Shown: positions 33,807-45,255 of the stretch, piece by piece
Layout of the letters: the number at the start of each line of letters is the position of its first letter
Numbering within the stretch: the stretch's first letter is position 1
Assembly: GCF_000372725.1 (NCBI RefSeq)
Contig: NW_005196756.1
Span: 1,224,229 to 1,288,228 of the forward strand
Length of the DNA: 64,000 nt
From: Emiliania huxleyi CCMP1516
Taxonomy: Eukaryota; Haptophyta; Isochrysidales; Noelaerhabdaceae
Direction: 5' to 3'
Made by a program: the position numbers and the translations under genes
Notes under the pieces: generated by a model
What the model was told of the DNA's origin: nothing
The model's database searches: none
The model's input: only the letters and a program-made list of their open reading frames with translations

Positions 33807-34363
33807 GAACAAAGCACCACTAGCGATTTCGCGCGGAGGGCGTAGTGAAGTGCTGGGGCGCTCACTGTGTGTTATTCGGGTGGGGATCCATCAGTGGTAA
33901 GCGGCTTTAGTCACCGATCCAAGCTCAGACGTCACACCAACACCACAAACACGCTCACTTCGCCGCTGCTGTAGAGGGCCCCCGGGGGCCCCATACTACG
34001 TCGAAGTACGGAGAACGGACCCGATCTCGGCACTCACGGGCTGCCACGCGCCCGCGCGCGGCGCGGGCCGCACCGCCCATGCCCCCGGGTCACCGACCCC
34101 GCCTCTCGGCCCTCTCGGCCCTCAGGAGCGTGCGGGAGACCGCGGCGAGGGGCGCGCCGCGCGCCGCCTGCAGAGCCGCCAGAGGCATTGCCGCCTCCTC
34201 TGGCGGGGTTCCCGCGCGTCCGCCCGCGCCCGCGCCCGCCCACGCCGCGCCCGCGGGCTCCGGATGCGCCGCCCTCCTTCTCCTTCTTCTCGATGGCAGT
34301 CCGCGCGTGCTTGTCGACGGGTCGGCGGCGTGGTCGAGGGGAAGGTCGCCGGCGGCCGCAACT

Positions 34364-34726
34364 CTGCCGCCGTCGCTCCGCCGGCTCTGATCGAGTACCG
34401 GGCGTTGAGGGCGGCGGCGCAAAGCGGGTCTGGCGCATCCATCGCCACGAGCCTCGCGGCCGCGGTCGTGGCACACCTGGTGGCGGCTCTCGAGGCGTCT
34501 CTATACGGCGCTCGACGCCGTGTGAGGTCGCCGGCGGCCGCAACTCCTCTCTACACAAACGCGACGACACGAACGACCCCGCTATGTGGTTGGCTCGGAT
34601 ACGGCATATGGGCATAGTGCCCGCACAAGCATCGTGCGCCATCTCCGTGTCTCCGCCGCCGTCGCTCCGCCGGCTCTGATCGAGTATCGGGCGTTGAGGG
34701 CGGCGGCGCAAAGCGGGTCTGGTGCG
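34364..34726 (+). repeat. 74-bp direct repeat pair
   Basis: 34364-34437 and 34653-34726 are near-identical (two visible differences), both containing gctccgccggctctgatcga. A second pair, ggtcgccggcggccgcaact, lies at 34344 and 34527. Confidence 0.85.
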
Positions 34727-35129
34727 CCACGGCCACCACCCTTGCCACCGCCCTTGCCGCCGCCCTTGCCACCCTTTGCCGCCTTGCCTCCGGTCCGCCG
34801 CGGGCGGCGGTGGGAGCGGCCTGCTGGGCTAGCATATGTTGTCCGTAGCTGTGGACGGGCACGTGGAACGTCAGTTCATGTTCGAACGGCCTCCGGGATT
34901 CAAACAAAAATAGCCGGGGCCCTCTCGCAACCCCTCCGACCCCCCGGGACCCGTGGGCGTCGAAGAGGCGCTCTCGAGGGGCCGTTCTGAGTTCATGCTA
35001 CCACGAACCCACACTGTGCTGCGTCGAAGCACCGGGCCCGAGTCCGAAAATCTCACTTTAGTTGGTATATACAACTGTAGTACCCACACTTTCACAGTGT
35101 CAGTGAAATCACTAAGTGACTAAGTGATC

Positions 35130-35320
35130 GCGCTCTACATCGCTCTACATCGCTCTACATCGCTCGACATCGCTCTACATCCCTCTACATCGGTGGCGGT
35201 CCGTCCCGGCCGCCGGGATGTTAGTAGAGCTCTTACAGCTCTACAGCGCTCCAGAGCGCTCTACACTCTACACTCTACAGCTCTACATAGCGCTCTACAC
35301 TCTACATCCTCTACACCCTC
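35130..35320. repeat. CTCTACA-based minisatellite
   Basis: Degenerate tandem units of cgctctacat (five or more from 35130) and ctctacactctaca (35260-35310), interrupted by unique sequence. Confidence 0.85.
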
Positions 35321-35696
35321 CTCAGTGCCGCTCAGACCAGGTAGCCGCGCGTGTTCGGAGAGATAGCCTGAAACGCCCGGACGGATGGATGGGATCCCCG
35401 CCCAGAAGAAAAGATGCGAGTGTGCAGCCGATATAAAGAAAGAAAGAAAACAGACCAGAGGGAGGGATGGGAGGACGGCACGCCGCCACACAGGCAGGGA
35501 TTTTAAGGAGAGGAGTGTGGTGGTGCGTCGTAAATAAATAAATAGAGCAATCATCTCCAGGGAGAGATGGGCGACGCACACGAACACAGAGTGCGTGGTG
35601 CGTCGTTCTCTCGTGTTTAGAGGCTTCGTGGAAGAATTCTTTTTGTTTTGGCCGGACGCCGCCCAGGCCTTTGCGCCGGCTTGCCAGCGGACGGCA

Positions 35697-36912
35697 ATGT
35701 ACATCCGCAAGCGATCCGCCCTGGGCTTGCTGCTGGCTCATGGCTCGCTTGTGGCGTGGCTGCTCTGCTCTGCCCCAACCATTGAGGGAAATGTGTGCGA
35801 CGGGGTCTCCCCGGCGCTGCTGCTCGACAAGGACCGCATCCAGGACCTCTGGGCATGTGCGAGCGCCTACCAGGCACGCAGCCCCCTCCCCACCACCGCC
35901 ACCCCCCGCCCCGCGTCGCCGCCGATCACACTCACCGGCCGTGACTCCCTCGCGGCGCGGTGCAGGAGGCCAACTGGTGGCACGTGACGGCCACCTTTAT
36001 GGCCGTCTATGTCGCCATGAAGGGGTTAGCGGGACCGGCCTTCACCCTCTGCATCCTGGCGGGCGCCCTGTACCCGTTGCCCCTCGCGCAGTTTCTCACC
36101 GGCGTTGGCGAGGCGCGCGGGAGCTCGGCGGGTGGTTTGTCGTGACACGGCCCACACACCCTCCCGTGGTCTCTGCCCCGCCGCAGGCTTTTGGCTCGTC
36201 GGCCTGCTACCTGCTCTCGGGCGCTCTTGCGCGCCCCGTCGTCGGCAGGCTCTTCCCGGCCAAGCTCGAGGCGCTGCGGCTGCGGGCTGAGGCGGAGAAG
36301 GAGCGGCTCCGTCTCACCGCGTGCCGTGAGAGGAGGCGCCGCTCACTGCTCACGCGGCGTCTGCTCGCCAGCAGGAGCACATGCTCATCTTCAACGTGTG
36401 GCTGCGGATGACGCCCTTCCTCCCGAACTGGTTCTGCAACCTCGCGTGCCCGCTTGTCGGAGTGCCCCTCCGACCGTTCTTCGTCGCGTCGCTCTTCGGC
36501 ACGCAGGCTGGCTCGCGCGCCTCTCCCCTCGCCTCGCCCTAAGGGCCTTCCCCCGGTGACCCTCTCCCCGCCCGCCGGCGCCGGCGCCAGGGCTCTCTTC
36601 TCTTCCTTACTCTCACGGGCGCGACGCTGCGTGACCTCGGCGAGAGCCGCTTTGAGCTCGGCAGCTCCTTCCGGTGTGGATAGAGCGAGACGCGACCCGA
36701 GATGCGTCCCACTGCAACTTGCCCAAAGAAAAGAGCGCGGCGAGCTGTTTTTCCGCGGGCCCTACACCGCCATGCGGACGCCCCACTCCACCTGCAGGCG
36801 AAGAGCTCTCCTGCTCGCAGCGCTCATGGCGGTCCTCCAGTGCGTGCCTCTGCTCTTTATCTGGCGGCAGAAGCGACGCGCCGCCGCCGCCGCCAGCAGA
36901 AAAGAGGTCTGA
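35697..36912 (+). CDS. TMEM41/VTT (SNARE-associated) domain membrane protein
   Basis: Exons 35697-35873, 35966-36112, 36187-36318, 36375-36506, 36591-36673, 36798-36912 join in phase: 261 aa. An N-terminal signal-anchor (LGLLLAHGSLVAWLLC) is followed by FTLCILAGALYPLPLAQFL, FGSSACYLLSGALARPVV, FPAKLEALRLRAEAE, VWLRMTPFLPNWFCNLACPL and a terminal helix (LLLAALMAVLQCVPLLFIW) with a dibasic tail, the layout of TMEM41/VMP1-type VTT proteins. Those act in the ER as lipid scramblases needed for autophagy and lipid traffic. Four of five introns have GC donors (GCACGC, GCGCGC, GCGTGC, GCTGGC); the last has GT. Exon 5 matches the family least well. Confidence 0.82.
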
Positions 36913-37430
36913 ACGCACCTTCGCCGTAGTGTGCCCTATCGGTTCAACGACCTCCCTCCCTTCTTCTCTCGCGCGCGCACACACGCACACACTCTCACTC
37001 CGCTCAGGTCTGGCCCAACCTTCACTGCCCACACACTCGCCCAGACCCCGTTTCAGATGGTTGCCGAGTAGCCGAGAGAGGTGTTGGCTGTTGGTGGCTG
37101 TCTGGGGCCAACACGCGTTCGGGACACGCACTGCACACTTCTATACTATCATCTACCTTCCATAAAAAAAGATCTGGGTTGTGCTGCGTGTGGTGGGGGG
37201 GGGGGGGAGAGCGCGGCGCGTTGTCCGTTGGAGCGCGTTTCTTTGAGGTTTGCGTTTCACGTGTTGGTTGTGTACACGACAAGTTGTGATCTGAGTTTTT
37301 GCGGTCTGGAGTGTGTCGTGTGTGTGGAGTCTGCCGTCTTCTCTCTCCAAGAGAGAGCACACGACCGGGCCGTCCGCCAGGCGATCCGCGCCGCGGCGGC
37401 GGGGGGGACAGAGTGGGTCCCAGGTATTAG

Positions 37431-37600
37431 AGCACTTGTGGAGCACTTTTGCGGTTGGAGTGCAGTCACCCGAGTCAGTAGCCGCACATCCAGGGCCGGG
37501 GAGCTAAAAGAAGCGCACCCAGCGGGCCAGATGATTGGGATCGGGTTACGGGCTAGAGAGCCCTAGCCCTTGGGGGGTGCGCGTTCGCAGGCAAGGGGCC
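37431..37600 (+). repeat. R2 dispersed repeat, first flank of composite
   Basis: Runs from gagcacttttgcggttggag through the palindrome ggctagagagccctagccc (near 37549) to gcgcgttcgcaggcaagg. Confidence 0.85.
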
Positions 37601-37612
37601 ATAAAGTAGAGC

Positions 37613-37790
37613 CCAGTGAGATGATGGAGAGGGGGGACGACACTGACTGCTTCATTCAGCAGCGTGCACCTCGATCCTGTACCGTGTTTGTTATGACCCC
37701 CCCTAATGAACACACCAGCGAGGGAGGGCGAGACGATCGAGGGGTCCCGTACCATGCGGAATCGACCCTATCCAGTGCTCAAGCAAGTGC
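37613..37790 (-). repeat. R1 dispersed repeat inside R2 pair
   Basis: Reverse copy from cccagtgagatgatggagag to gaatcgaccctatccagtgc. It is longer than the 29-kb copy and matches the 55.4-kb copy in its extra part. Confidence 0.85.
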
Positions 37791-37905
37791 TCAAGAGCAC
37801 TTGGAGAGCACTTGGAGTGCAGTCATCAGAGCCTCACACCCAGGGCCGGGGAGCTAAGAAGCGCACCCAGCGGGCCGGATGATAGGGATCGGGTTACGGG
37901 CAGCT
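37791..37905 (+). repeat. R2 dispersed repeat, second flank of composite
   Basis: Starts gagcacttggagagcacttg and runs to gatagggatcgggttacggg; same orientation as the 37431 copy. Confidence 0.85.
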
Positions 37906-38245
37906 GCCGGCTCGCACGGCAGCCTCTTCTTCTCGACCAGCCTCAACTTCCGTACAGTCAGCATTTTGTCGCTGCGTGCTCGTGGCCAGCTGTGCCTGTG
38001 GCGGCGGTCGATGAGTTCGCCCAGCCCCAGGTTCGGCGTGACGAGCGTTCGCTCATTCCGCGTCCGCGTGTGCTGTTTTTTTTCAAGTACGATGTTTTTT
38101 TCAAACACGGTTTACGCACTTCTCCACTGGAGGGGGGGGGGGGGGGGGCGGAGGGCTGTGGCGGCACATGTCGTCAGGCTTTTGGCCTTGGCCGCGCTGC
38201 ACGCGGCGGCGTAGATACACACCGCCTTCCGTGCCAGCGCCGCTC

Positions 38246-39921
38246 TCACTTTGCCCACTCCCGCGGCGTCTTGAAGGCGTCCATAATCTCCGCCTCCGGC
38301 GAGCCTGCCGCGGGCTCATGCGAGTACTCCCACCGCGCCGTCTCCGGCAGCGACATGAGGATCGACTCGATGCGCCCGCCCGTCTTGAGGCCAAAGACGG
38401 TGCCTAGTCATGGGGTGTGCGCCTGCGTCTCAGAGTCGGGAAGCAGAGGGGCACGGGGCAAGGGCGGCGTCGTACCGCGATCGTAGACGAGGTTGAACTC
38501 GACGTACCGGCCGCGCCGCATGAGCTGCCACTCCTTCTGCTGCTGCGTGAAGGAGTCGTCCTTGTGCTTGGCCACCAGCGGAAGGTAGGCGGGCACCACA
38601 GAGTCGAGGCACTCCTTCGAGAAGGCAAAGATGGCCTCCGGGTCGCGGTCGTTTTGGTCGTCGAAGAAGATGCCGCCGAGGCCGCGCGTCTCGCCGCGGT
38701 GCTTGATCGTGAAGTACTCGTCGGCCCACTTCTTGAAGCGCGCATAGTACTCGGGGTCGTGCGTGTCGCAGACGTCCTTGTACGTCTGGTGGAAGTGCGC
38801 GATGTCCTGCAGCACGAGCGCGCGGCTGAGGAGGCGCACTCCTCCCCCGGGGAAGGGGGGGGGGGGAATGCGCGAGGCGAGAGGTGCGCGCGGTGCGCGC
38901 GGCCGCGCCTCCTCAAAGAGGTACGCCGGCGTGATGTCGGAGCCGCCGCCAAACCACCACACGCCGCCGTCCGTCTCGAAGTAGCGGTAGTTGAAGTGCA
39001 TCGTCGGCGCCATCGGGTTGCGAGGGTGCATCACCGACGAGAGGCCGCACGCGAAGAAGGGCACCCGTTCGCCCGGCGCGTACCCCTTGGCGCGGTCGGC
39101 GCCACGCGACGTCGCCGACTGCAGGGCGTCTTGCGGCATCGAGCCGTACACGACGGAGAGGGAACAGCCCGCCTTCTCGAAGACGTTGCCGTTGCAGAGC
39201 ACGCGCGAGATGCCGCCGCCGCCACCCGGCCGCGTCCACACATCCTAGATCACGGGCGCGCGAGGGCGGGTCGAGGGCGGGTGGTAAGGGAGCGAGGTTG
39301 GGGGTGCGTGGCGGCGATCTACGGCGAGCGAAGGGCAATGCGGAGCGCGACACGGTGATGCAGATGGCCGGATCCCAGGTCAGGGCGCGGCTGGCAGGGC
39401 TAGCTCGCAGCGCATTCTGTTGGCTCTGAGCCGGGTTGGCGAGCTGACATATGTGTGCATGCGGTGCGCGCCTCGCGGAACTCGGCCCCGTCGAGTTCGG
39501 AGACAGCTTTGCAGATGGCGTTCTGAGCCCTCCTGCAGTTCTCCTCGAATCTGCGCCGCATGTCCTGGTTGGCGCCCTGCAGGTCGTCGTCCCGGATGAG
39601 AGACTCGGGCGCCTGGTCGACGTACTGGTGCGAATCCCAGCTGATGCCGGAGGCCTTCTGCTCGTCGGTGGTCGCTGCCGCCTCGGCGAGTAGCACCGCA
39701 GCACGAGGACGAACCACGCCGTTCGCTACCCGGGCAGCGCAAGCGTGAGGCAAGGTGGTGCAGATCAGGTGCGGGGCAGCTAGCGTACCTCCGGCGGGCG
39801 CGCTTGCCCCAGCCAGCAAGGCGGTCGAGGCGCCAAGGACTGCGGCGCAGTGGAGACGCGGGTCATGCGGCGGACGAGGGGGGGCGAGTAATGGGGGCGG
39901 CTGACCGGCAAAGGAGAGCAT
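38246..39921 (-). CDS. CPOX: coproporphyrinogen III oxidase (oxygen-dependent)
   Basis: Exons 39921-39472, 39244-38909, 38806-38476, 38403-38246 join in phase: 424 aa. Signature regions of HemF are clear: [79 protein letters not shown] and the C-terminal [18 protein letters not shown]. The enzyme converts coproporphyrinogen III to protoporphyrinogen IX in heme and chlorophyll synthesis. The ~80-residue N-terminal extension rich in Ala/Pro/His fits an organelle leader. Introns 1 and 2 have GC donors (GAG|GCGCGC, GAG|GCGCGG); intron 3 GT. Intron 2 stays open in frame, so unspliced reading would wrongly add 34 residues. A GA microsatellite lies ~165 bp upstream of the start. Confidence 0.95.
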
Positions 39922-40081
39922 TAGCAGCAGTGAGGCGATCGTTGATCCCGGCTCGCTCTCCAAGCCAGAATGAAGGGCAGAATTCACACGTGTCAACAGT
40001 ACACTGCTCCAGTCCGAGTCTGTCGACGGCCCGAATTTGGGATGGGACACTTCGGGACCCGGCTGCGTGCTACTTGCAACT

Positions 40082-40083
<2 letters not shown>

Positions 40084-40117
<34 letters not shown>
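40084..40117. repeat. (GA)17 microsatellite
   Basis: Uninterrupted gagaga run upstream of the CPOX start. Confidence 0.95.
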
Positions 40118-40119
<2 letters not shown>

Positions 40120-40169
40120 AAACGACGTGTGAGTGTTAGAGTTGTTTTGTGTGTACTTGGATAGCAGCA

Positions 40170-40206
40170 GAGAGAGATTTTTAGAAGCCAACAAGAAATC
40201 TCTCTA
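40170..40206 (+). repeat. R3 hairpin motif
   Basis: gagagattt and aaatctctc pair as a 9-bp stem around the loop ttagaagccaacaag. Both stem arms are intact. Confidence 0.8.
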
Positions 40207-40270
40207 GCAGCAGAGCCATTGAAAAGGATTTTACAACAATGAAAAGGAAATTAAGGGGACACGTGCACCT

Positions 40271-40517
40271 TGAGCACTTGAGCACTGGATAGGGTCGATT
40301 CCGCATGGTACGGGACCCCTCGATCGTCTCGCCCTCCCTCACTGGTGTGTTCATTGGGGGGGGTCATAACAAACACGGTACAGGATCGAGGTGCACGCTG
40401 CTGAAGCAGTGTCGTCCCCCCTCTCCCCGTCGGCGATGGCGGTGTGACCGATCGAGCTACAAGAGGAGCTTGTTCAGCAGGATCAGGAGTGGCCAGATGC
40501 ACTACCTCACTGGGGTC
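40271..40517 (+). repeat. R1 dispersed repeat, long copy
   Basis: Runs from tgagcacttgagcactggat to actacctcactggggt. The most complete copy together with 12241 and 55385. Confidence 0.9.
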
Positions 40518-41631
40518 TGGGCATGAGACCACCGTACGACGCACACGATCGAAGCCAGTGGCCAGCGTCGCTGAAAAAAACAAATCTGCGTTTGGCAACG
40601 GCACGGCGCATTCGCTGGTCTGGTGGCTGCCAGCTCGACTCGAGGAATAAATAAATAGAGCAGACAATCCCTGGTGGGATTAGGGCAGCAACCCGACGGG
40701 CAGACCCCGCCCCGCTCGGAGGGCGTGCACCACACAGCACACAGACTTATCTAGGCACTGCACGGCTCCTAAACCTAAAAATCTCTCGGCTCCTCGGGAT
40801 TTCTGGGGAGGTGGTTGGACACCGGTAACTCTTCACCGCACGTTTTGACCGCGCAAGATATAAAGGGTGGCTAAGGCTCTGCCCGCAAGGCGCCCGCGTC
40901 GCAGACGCGGTACCATTGACAAATCTGCTATACCCCCACACGAACAAATAGCAAAATCTCCAGAGCTGTGCGACGAGAGCGCGGCCGAAGGAAGGGGAGA
41001 CGGGAGGGGCAGGGGGTGTGTTTTTTGTGTGGTGTGTGTTCTCTATCTAGGCCCCAAAGAAAGGCCCTACGCGCGGCGTGAAAGCTCGGAAGCGAGCCTC
41101 GCACGGCGATCGAGAATGGCGCGGTGGTTCACCTCCTTCACCGAAGCGACGGAGATGGCGTAGTGTATGTATGTGTGGCTCTTACATACAAACGGCGGCG
41201 GGCTCGGCTGATGGTGATGCTTGCGGGCCTGGGTTGCGGTTTAGGGGGGAGACGACACACACGAAGGTGGACTGCTTTCTTATCTATCTGCTGGAGCAGA
41301 GATTTTTATCTTCTGTGAAAAATCCTTCTATCAGATCGGCCACCCGGCCGGCCCTCTTCATACCTTTTAAGGAGAGGTTACAGGTGGCGTTAAGATCCGC
41401 TACCTAGCGGGAGCAATTACAGAGGCAGACAGAGACAGGGCGTTACCAGGTGAGTGAGAGCGAATGAGGTCGTTGGACGGTCCCGACAGGAGGCTCCATG
41501 TCGGTGTGAACGCACCGACCAGGAGCGGGAGCGCCAGAGAGAAGGCAAAAGGTATGATGTAGCAAAGCTTTGTTTTTCTCTCGAAACGCCGCGGCCAAAA
41601 ACAAAGACGTCGGCGGATGTGGGATGACGTT

Positions 41632-41665
41632 GAGAGAGATTTTTGAAAACCAACAAGAAATCACG
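41632..41665 (+). repeat. R3-like motif, right stem lost
   Basis: gagagatttttgaaaacc then caacaagaaatcac: same left arm and loop core, right arm altered. Confidence 0.6.
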
Positions 41666-41876
41666 ACTTCACAAGAGAGAAAGAACAAACTGAGAGAAAG
41701 CGGATACAAAACAAAAACACAACCCCCCTACAAGAGAACCTACCACTACAAGAGAACAAAACACAAGAGACATTGATTGAATTTCGGCGGACCACATTGA
41801 ATTTTTAAACACATAATGCCTTTAATTTAAAACGCCGAGCACAGTCAGAACATACTAAAAGCACCTTCAGGCTATG

Positions 41877-42325
41877 ATGTGACTATCACAGTAGCCCCGG
41901 GACGGGGGGGGGGCGGGCCTCACCCGGGGCTCACCGGGGCCCGGCCGTCCCCGCCCCCTCCCTCACCTGCCCCACCCCGGGGCCTCACGCCCTCACCCCA
42001 CCCCGGTGCTAGCCCCGGGCTGCCCGACCTGGCCAGCCGGTTTGAACATCGCTGTCAGGGACCTCCAAGGGCTCCACCCCGGCCCCTGGCTGACTGCCAG
42101 CACCAATGCACCTGCCTGAAGCAGTGGGTTGCTGTAGGGAACGCATTTCACGGCTTGATTCGCACCGGAGGGCGGAGGGGTAGCTCGTCCCCGGGTGCGT
42201 GCGTGCGCCCTCACTGCCCCGGGGGTGGGGCCTCACCGCAGCCGGCGACGTCCCGGGGTGAGGTCTCGGGGTGAGTCCCGGGTGAGGCCCGCCCCCCCCC
42301 CCGTCCCGGGGCTACTGTGATAAGC
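41877..42325. mobile_element. non-autonomous TIR element (family B)
   Basis: Ends are inverted repeats of 35 bp or more: left atcacagtagccccgggacg (41885), right cgtcccggggctactgtgat (42302), continuing into G/C-rich complementary tracts with cgggcctcacccggg. The core near 42040-42160 is not coding. No target-site duplication is clear. Confidence 0.75.
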
Positions 42326-43372
42326 ACATGAAAAGCAAGACACATAACCACCCAAGACAGCTTAGAGAGCTCCCGCTCCCGCAACATTTCGCGATCGTCG
42401 CTATTGGCCATCTGCCTCCTGCAGCCTCTGTTGGGGCGGAATGCGCGGGGTTTTCGGCGCGATGCCTCCGGCTAGTACACGGTACTGCTCTGCCGCAAAC
42501 TCTCCTGCGCTTGCGTGACGTGTGGGGCGCACGCACTGCGCTCGAAAGTCGCGATTTGGCAATAGGCGCTCGAGCCGGCGCGCAGTGGAGGGGGCGCCGC
42601 GCAGGGGGATCGGGGGGGTGCGAGAGGGGGCGTGGGTCGGGCGCGCACCGGCCGGCTCCGGGAGCGGCCGTCACGTCGAAGAGGGGACCTGGTGCTGCTC
42701 GAATGACGACGCATGCCGCTCTGCTGCGCTGCCGACAGCCCCTCTTCCGAGCCGGCGCGTGGCGGCGAGCCGCGGCCAGTATCGCTGGTGCGGTGGAGGC
42801 GGCAGCTTGCATCGGCCGGCAGTGAGAGCGGCCATCACGTCGATGAGGGGGGGTTGTCGGCGACTCGTGTGGCTCGAGGCCTACGCTGCGCCGCCCAAGC
42901 CCTACTGCCGATCCAGCGCCTGGCGTTTGGGGCGAGCCGCGGTCGTCGTCGCTGATGGTATATGGCGGCGGCGGCGGCGGCTCGCCCTTCCCTCCGGCCG
43001 CAATTCCGATCCCGCCGCGCTCGCGGGAGGTGGCGCGCCCACCGCGGCACGGCCGTGGCTGCGTGCGCATACACCTTACCCTTTCTCCTCAACGGCTATC
43101 CGTGCTTGCTGTGCCCCTGCGTGGTGTGTTTCAAGTTCTTACAACCCAAGGTGATAGAGGGCAAAAAGATCGATTGCGCTCTTGCCGATCCGCACCTACC
43201 TAGGCTCTTGGGTGGCGGCTCCAGCTCTTCACAGCGAACCTGGTTCAGATTCGATCCAGTCGGCTCGCTCCTCGCTCCCTCGCTCCCAGCTGGCTCCCAG
43301 AGCTGTGCGACGAGAGCGCGGCCGAAGAGCGACTTCCGCGCCGCCAAATCCGCCCAGCTGGCTGCTGTGCGA

Positions 43373-44302
43373 ATGGGAGCCGACTCGAGCGTACCCACCG
43401 TCGAGGACAACGGGTACGGCGTGGAAAGCGACGAGCAGGCCGCCAATCGCTTCAAGCGCTCCAAGCCGCCCGCAGGGGCACTGAAGCATCGGCTGCTCGT
43501 CCTTCACGGCCACGGCTCCAATAACGACATCAGCGAGCTGCAGGTGCTCAACCTGCAGCTGGCCAAAAAGCACGGCGTGCAGTGCGACTTCCTCTCCGCC
43601 CAGATCGAGACGACCGCACGCGACGGGACCATTGCACAGCTGTCGCCGGGTCCCTTCCACACGTGGTTTCACCTCTCTGGCCTGGTCGGCACGCTGGTCG
43701 GCCAAGGCCCAGGCGTGGCGGGAGGGTCACTGCACGACTCGCTCTGCCGGATCATCGAGCACCTGCAGACTCACGGGCCGTATGATGGGGTCTACGGCTT
43801 CTCGCAGGTCGATCGTGCTAGCCGTGACGGGCTCCGAGAAGCGCGAATAGATAGCCTACACCGCCTCCTAACGCCAACCCGCGCCTCTCCACCGCCTCTC
43901 CACTATTCCGCCTCGTAGGGCGCAGTGATGGCGACTCTCCTCTGCAGCGAGACAGTGTGGCGGGGCATCGGCGGGCTCACCGCGTGCCCCTTTCGCTTCG
44001 CGATCCTCGCGAATGCGGGCGGGACGTCGGTCGTCAACCGGATCTCCATTGCGCAGTGCGGCCGTGGCAAAGGGGAAGACGCCACCCCACTCTGCAAGCC
44101 CCAGCTGCCGGCTGGCGTGCCAAGCCTGCACCTCATTGGCAAGCGAGACTGGCACCGCAGCTCGTCGCAGCAGCTGGTCAGCGCCTTCGAGCCGGCCACG
44201 GCGCGCACGTACACGCATGCGCACGGGCACGAGATACCGATGGCATTGTTGCGAGATCGCGAGCTGCAATCCGCCCTGGCAGCCTTCTTTGCCGAGCTGT
44301 AA
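43373..44302 (+). CDS. FSH1-family serine hydrolase
   Basis: Exons 43373-43807 and 43919-44302, GT-AG intron (CAG|GTCGAT), 272 aa. The alpha/beta-hydrolase core starts HRLLVLHGHGSNNDISELQV; the nucleophile elbow GFSQGA is created exactly at the splice junction (GFSQ, then GAVMATLL), and a conserved C-terminal histidine region follows (RTYTHAHGHEIP). FSH1-type proteins are small serine hydrolases of mostly unknown substrate. The N-terminus MGADSS could be N-myristoylated. The start follows in-frame upstream sequence without family similarity. Confidence 0.85.
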
Positions 44303-44708
44303 GCCTCTTGTTTTTGCTGCTCCGGAGCTCCTACCTGGAGACCCGGACCCGCATTACTCTTTTTGAGTGTCGCGTCGTGACGAGGAATCCACTCCCATTC
44401 CTCCGACTGTTCTTGTTTGAACTTGAGTGCGTGGGGTGTGACCATCGCAGCTTCCGAAAAGCAAGTCACCTCACACCTGCTGCGGCGGTGGCGCGCGGCC
44501 CGCGGCGCGCGGGGATACGTAAATTACCAAGTAAATTACCGCCCCGCGCGGGCGTCTCTGCTCCTCTCTCTCCGTGTCACCGCACACCGGTGTCTTTTTA
44601 CGTCAGCTGAGTTTTTCCGCGCAACTCTGAATCGACCCGTGACCCGTGTACGCCAAAGTACGACAACAAAAAACCGAGGCAGTACGGAATGTACATACGG
44701 CGGTAAAG

Positions 44709-44830
44709 AACTTGGAGCACTTGGAGTGCAGTCATTAACCTCACATCCAGGGCCGGGGAGCTAAGAAGCGCACCCAGCGAGCCGGATGATCGGGATCGGG
44801 CTACGGGCGGGCTAGAGAGCCCTGACCCCT
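44709..44830 (+). repeat. R2 dispersed repeat
   Basis: Copy starting cttggagtgcagtcattaac, containing cagggccggggagctaagaa and the gggctagagagccctga palindrome. Confidence 0.85.
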
Positions 44831-44854
44831 AGCTAGGGGGGGTGCGCGATCGCA

Positions 44855-44993
44855 GGGGGTGCGCGGTCGCAGGGCCATAACACGTCTCCGAGGGATAGTT
44901 CCGTGTACCGGGTTACCCCTTAACTGCAGAACGCACCCTCTTCCTCGACCGTGGGGGGGTGCGCGGTCGCAGGGCCATAACACGGGTCTCCGA
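44855..44993 (+). repeat. 40-bp direct repeat pair and GGTAA run
   Basis: ggtgcgcggtcgcagggcca occurs at 44859 and 44949, each followed by taacacg and ctccgaggg. Four ggtaa units follow at 45001-45021. Confidence 0.85.
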
Positions 44994-45136
44994 GGGCGTA
45001 AGGTAAGGTAAGGTAAGGTAAACTTCTCCACACACACGAGGTGGTGGGGCAAGGGGGGGCAACCCTCGCGTCTCCACGTCTAACGACAGGAGCCCCACGG
45101 CATTCAAAGTGCAAGGCCCGGTGCGCGTGGGTGAGC

Positions 45137-45255
<119 letters not shown>

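Larger units (their letters stand above)
33526..35696. other. 2.2-kb repeat-rich intergenic region
   Basis: Holds a tandem ggtcccggagctccacctt pair (33541-33592), an R2 copy (33673-33806), a GC-rich block with direct repeats (34344-34726), a CTCTACA minisatellite (35130-35320) and a small stem (gtgcgtcg/cgacgcac, 35523-35579). Long ORFs over 34.0-34.7 kb overlap on both strands and look like GC-driven artefacts. Confidence 0.5.
36913..38245. other. 1.3-kb intergenic region with nested R1/R2 repeats
   Basis: 36913-37430: no gene; a poly-G run near 37195-37208 is followed by moderate-GC sequence. 37431-37905: an R2-R1-R2 array. 37906-38245: unique sequence with two poly-T stretches and a poly-G run (38132-38149) up to the CPOX stop. 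Confidence 0.5.
39922..43372. other. 3.4-kb intergenic region rich in repeats
   Basis: Between divergent CPOX and FSH1-type genes. It contains (GA)17 (40084-40117), an R3 hairpin (40170), an R1 copy (40271), a second R3-like motif (41632), an AT-richer tract to 41870, a TIR element (41877-42325) and GC-rich sequence with weak internal duplications. A 27-bp match (agctgtgcgacgagagcgcg and onward) is shared by 40967 and 43308. No gene is supported. Confidence 0.5.

Noticed and set aside
34034-34711. 225-codon minus ORF and overlapping plus ORFs
   Set aside because: All six frames are open here because of composition; no domain or splice logic supports any of them, though a repeated in-frame peptide is noted separately.
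42328-43154. Long overlapping ORFs upstream of the FSH1-type gene
   Set aside because: No family features, Arg/Ala-rich composition on both strands, and the hydrolase gene has a good start at 43373.
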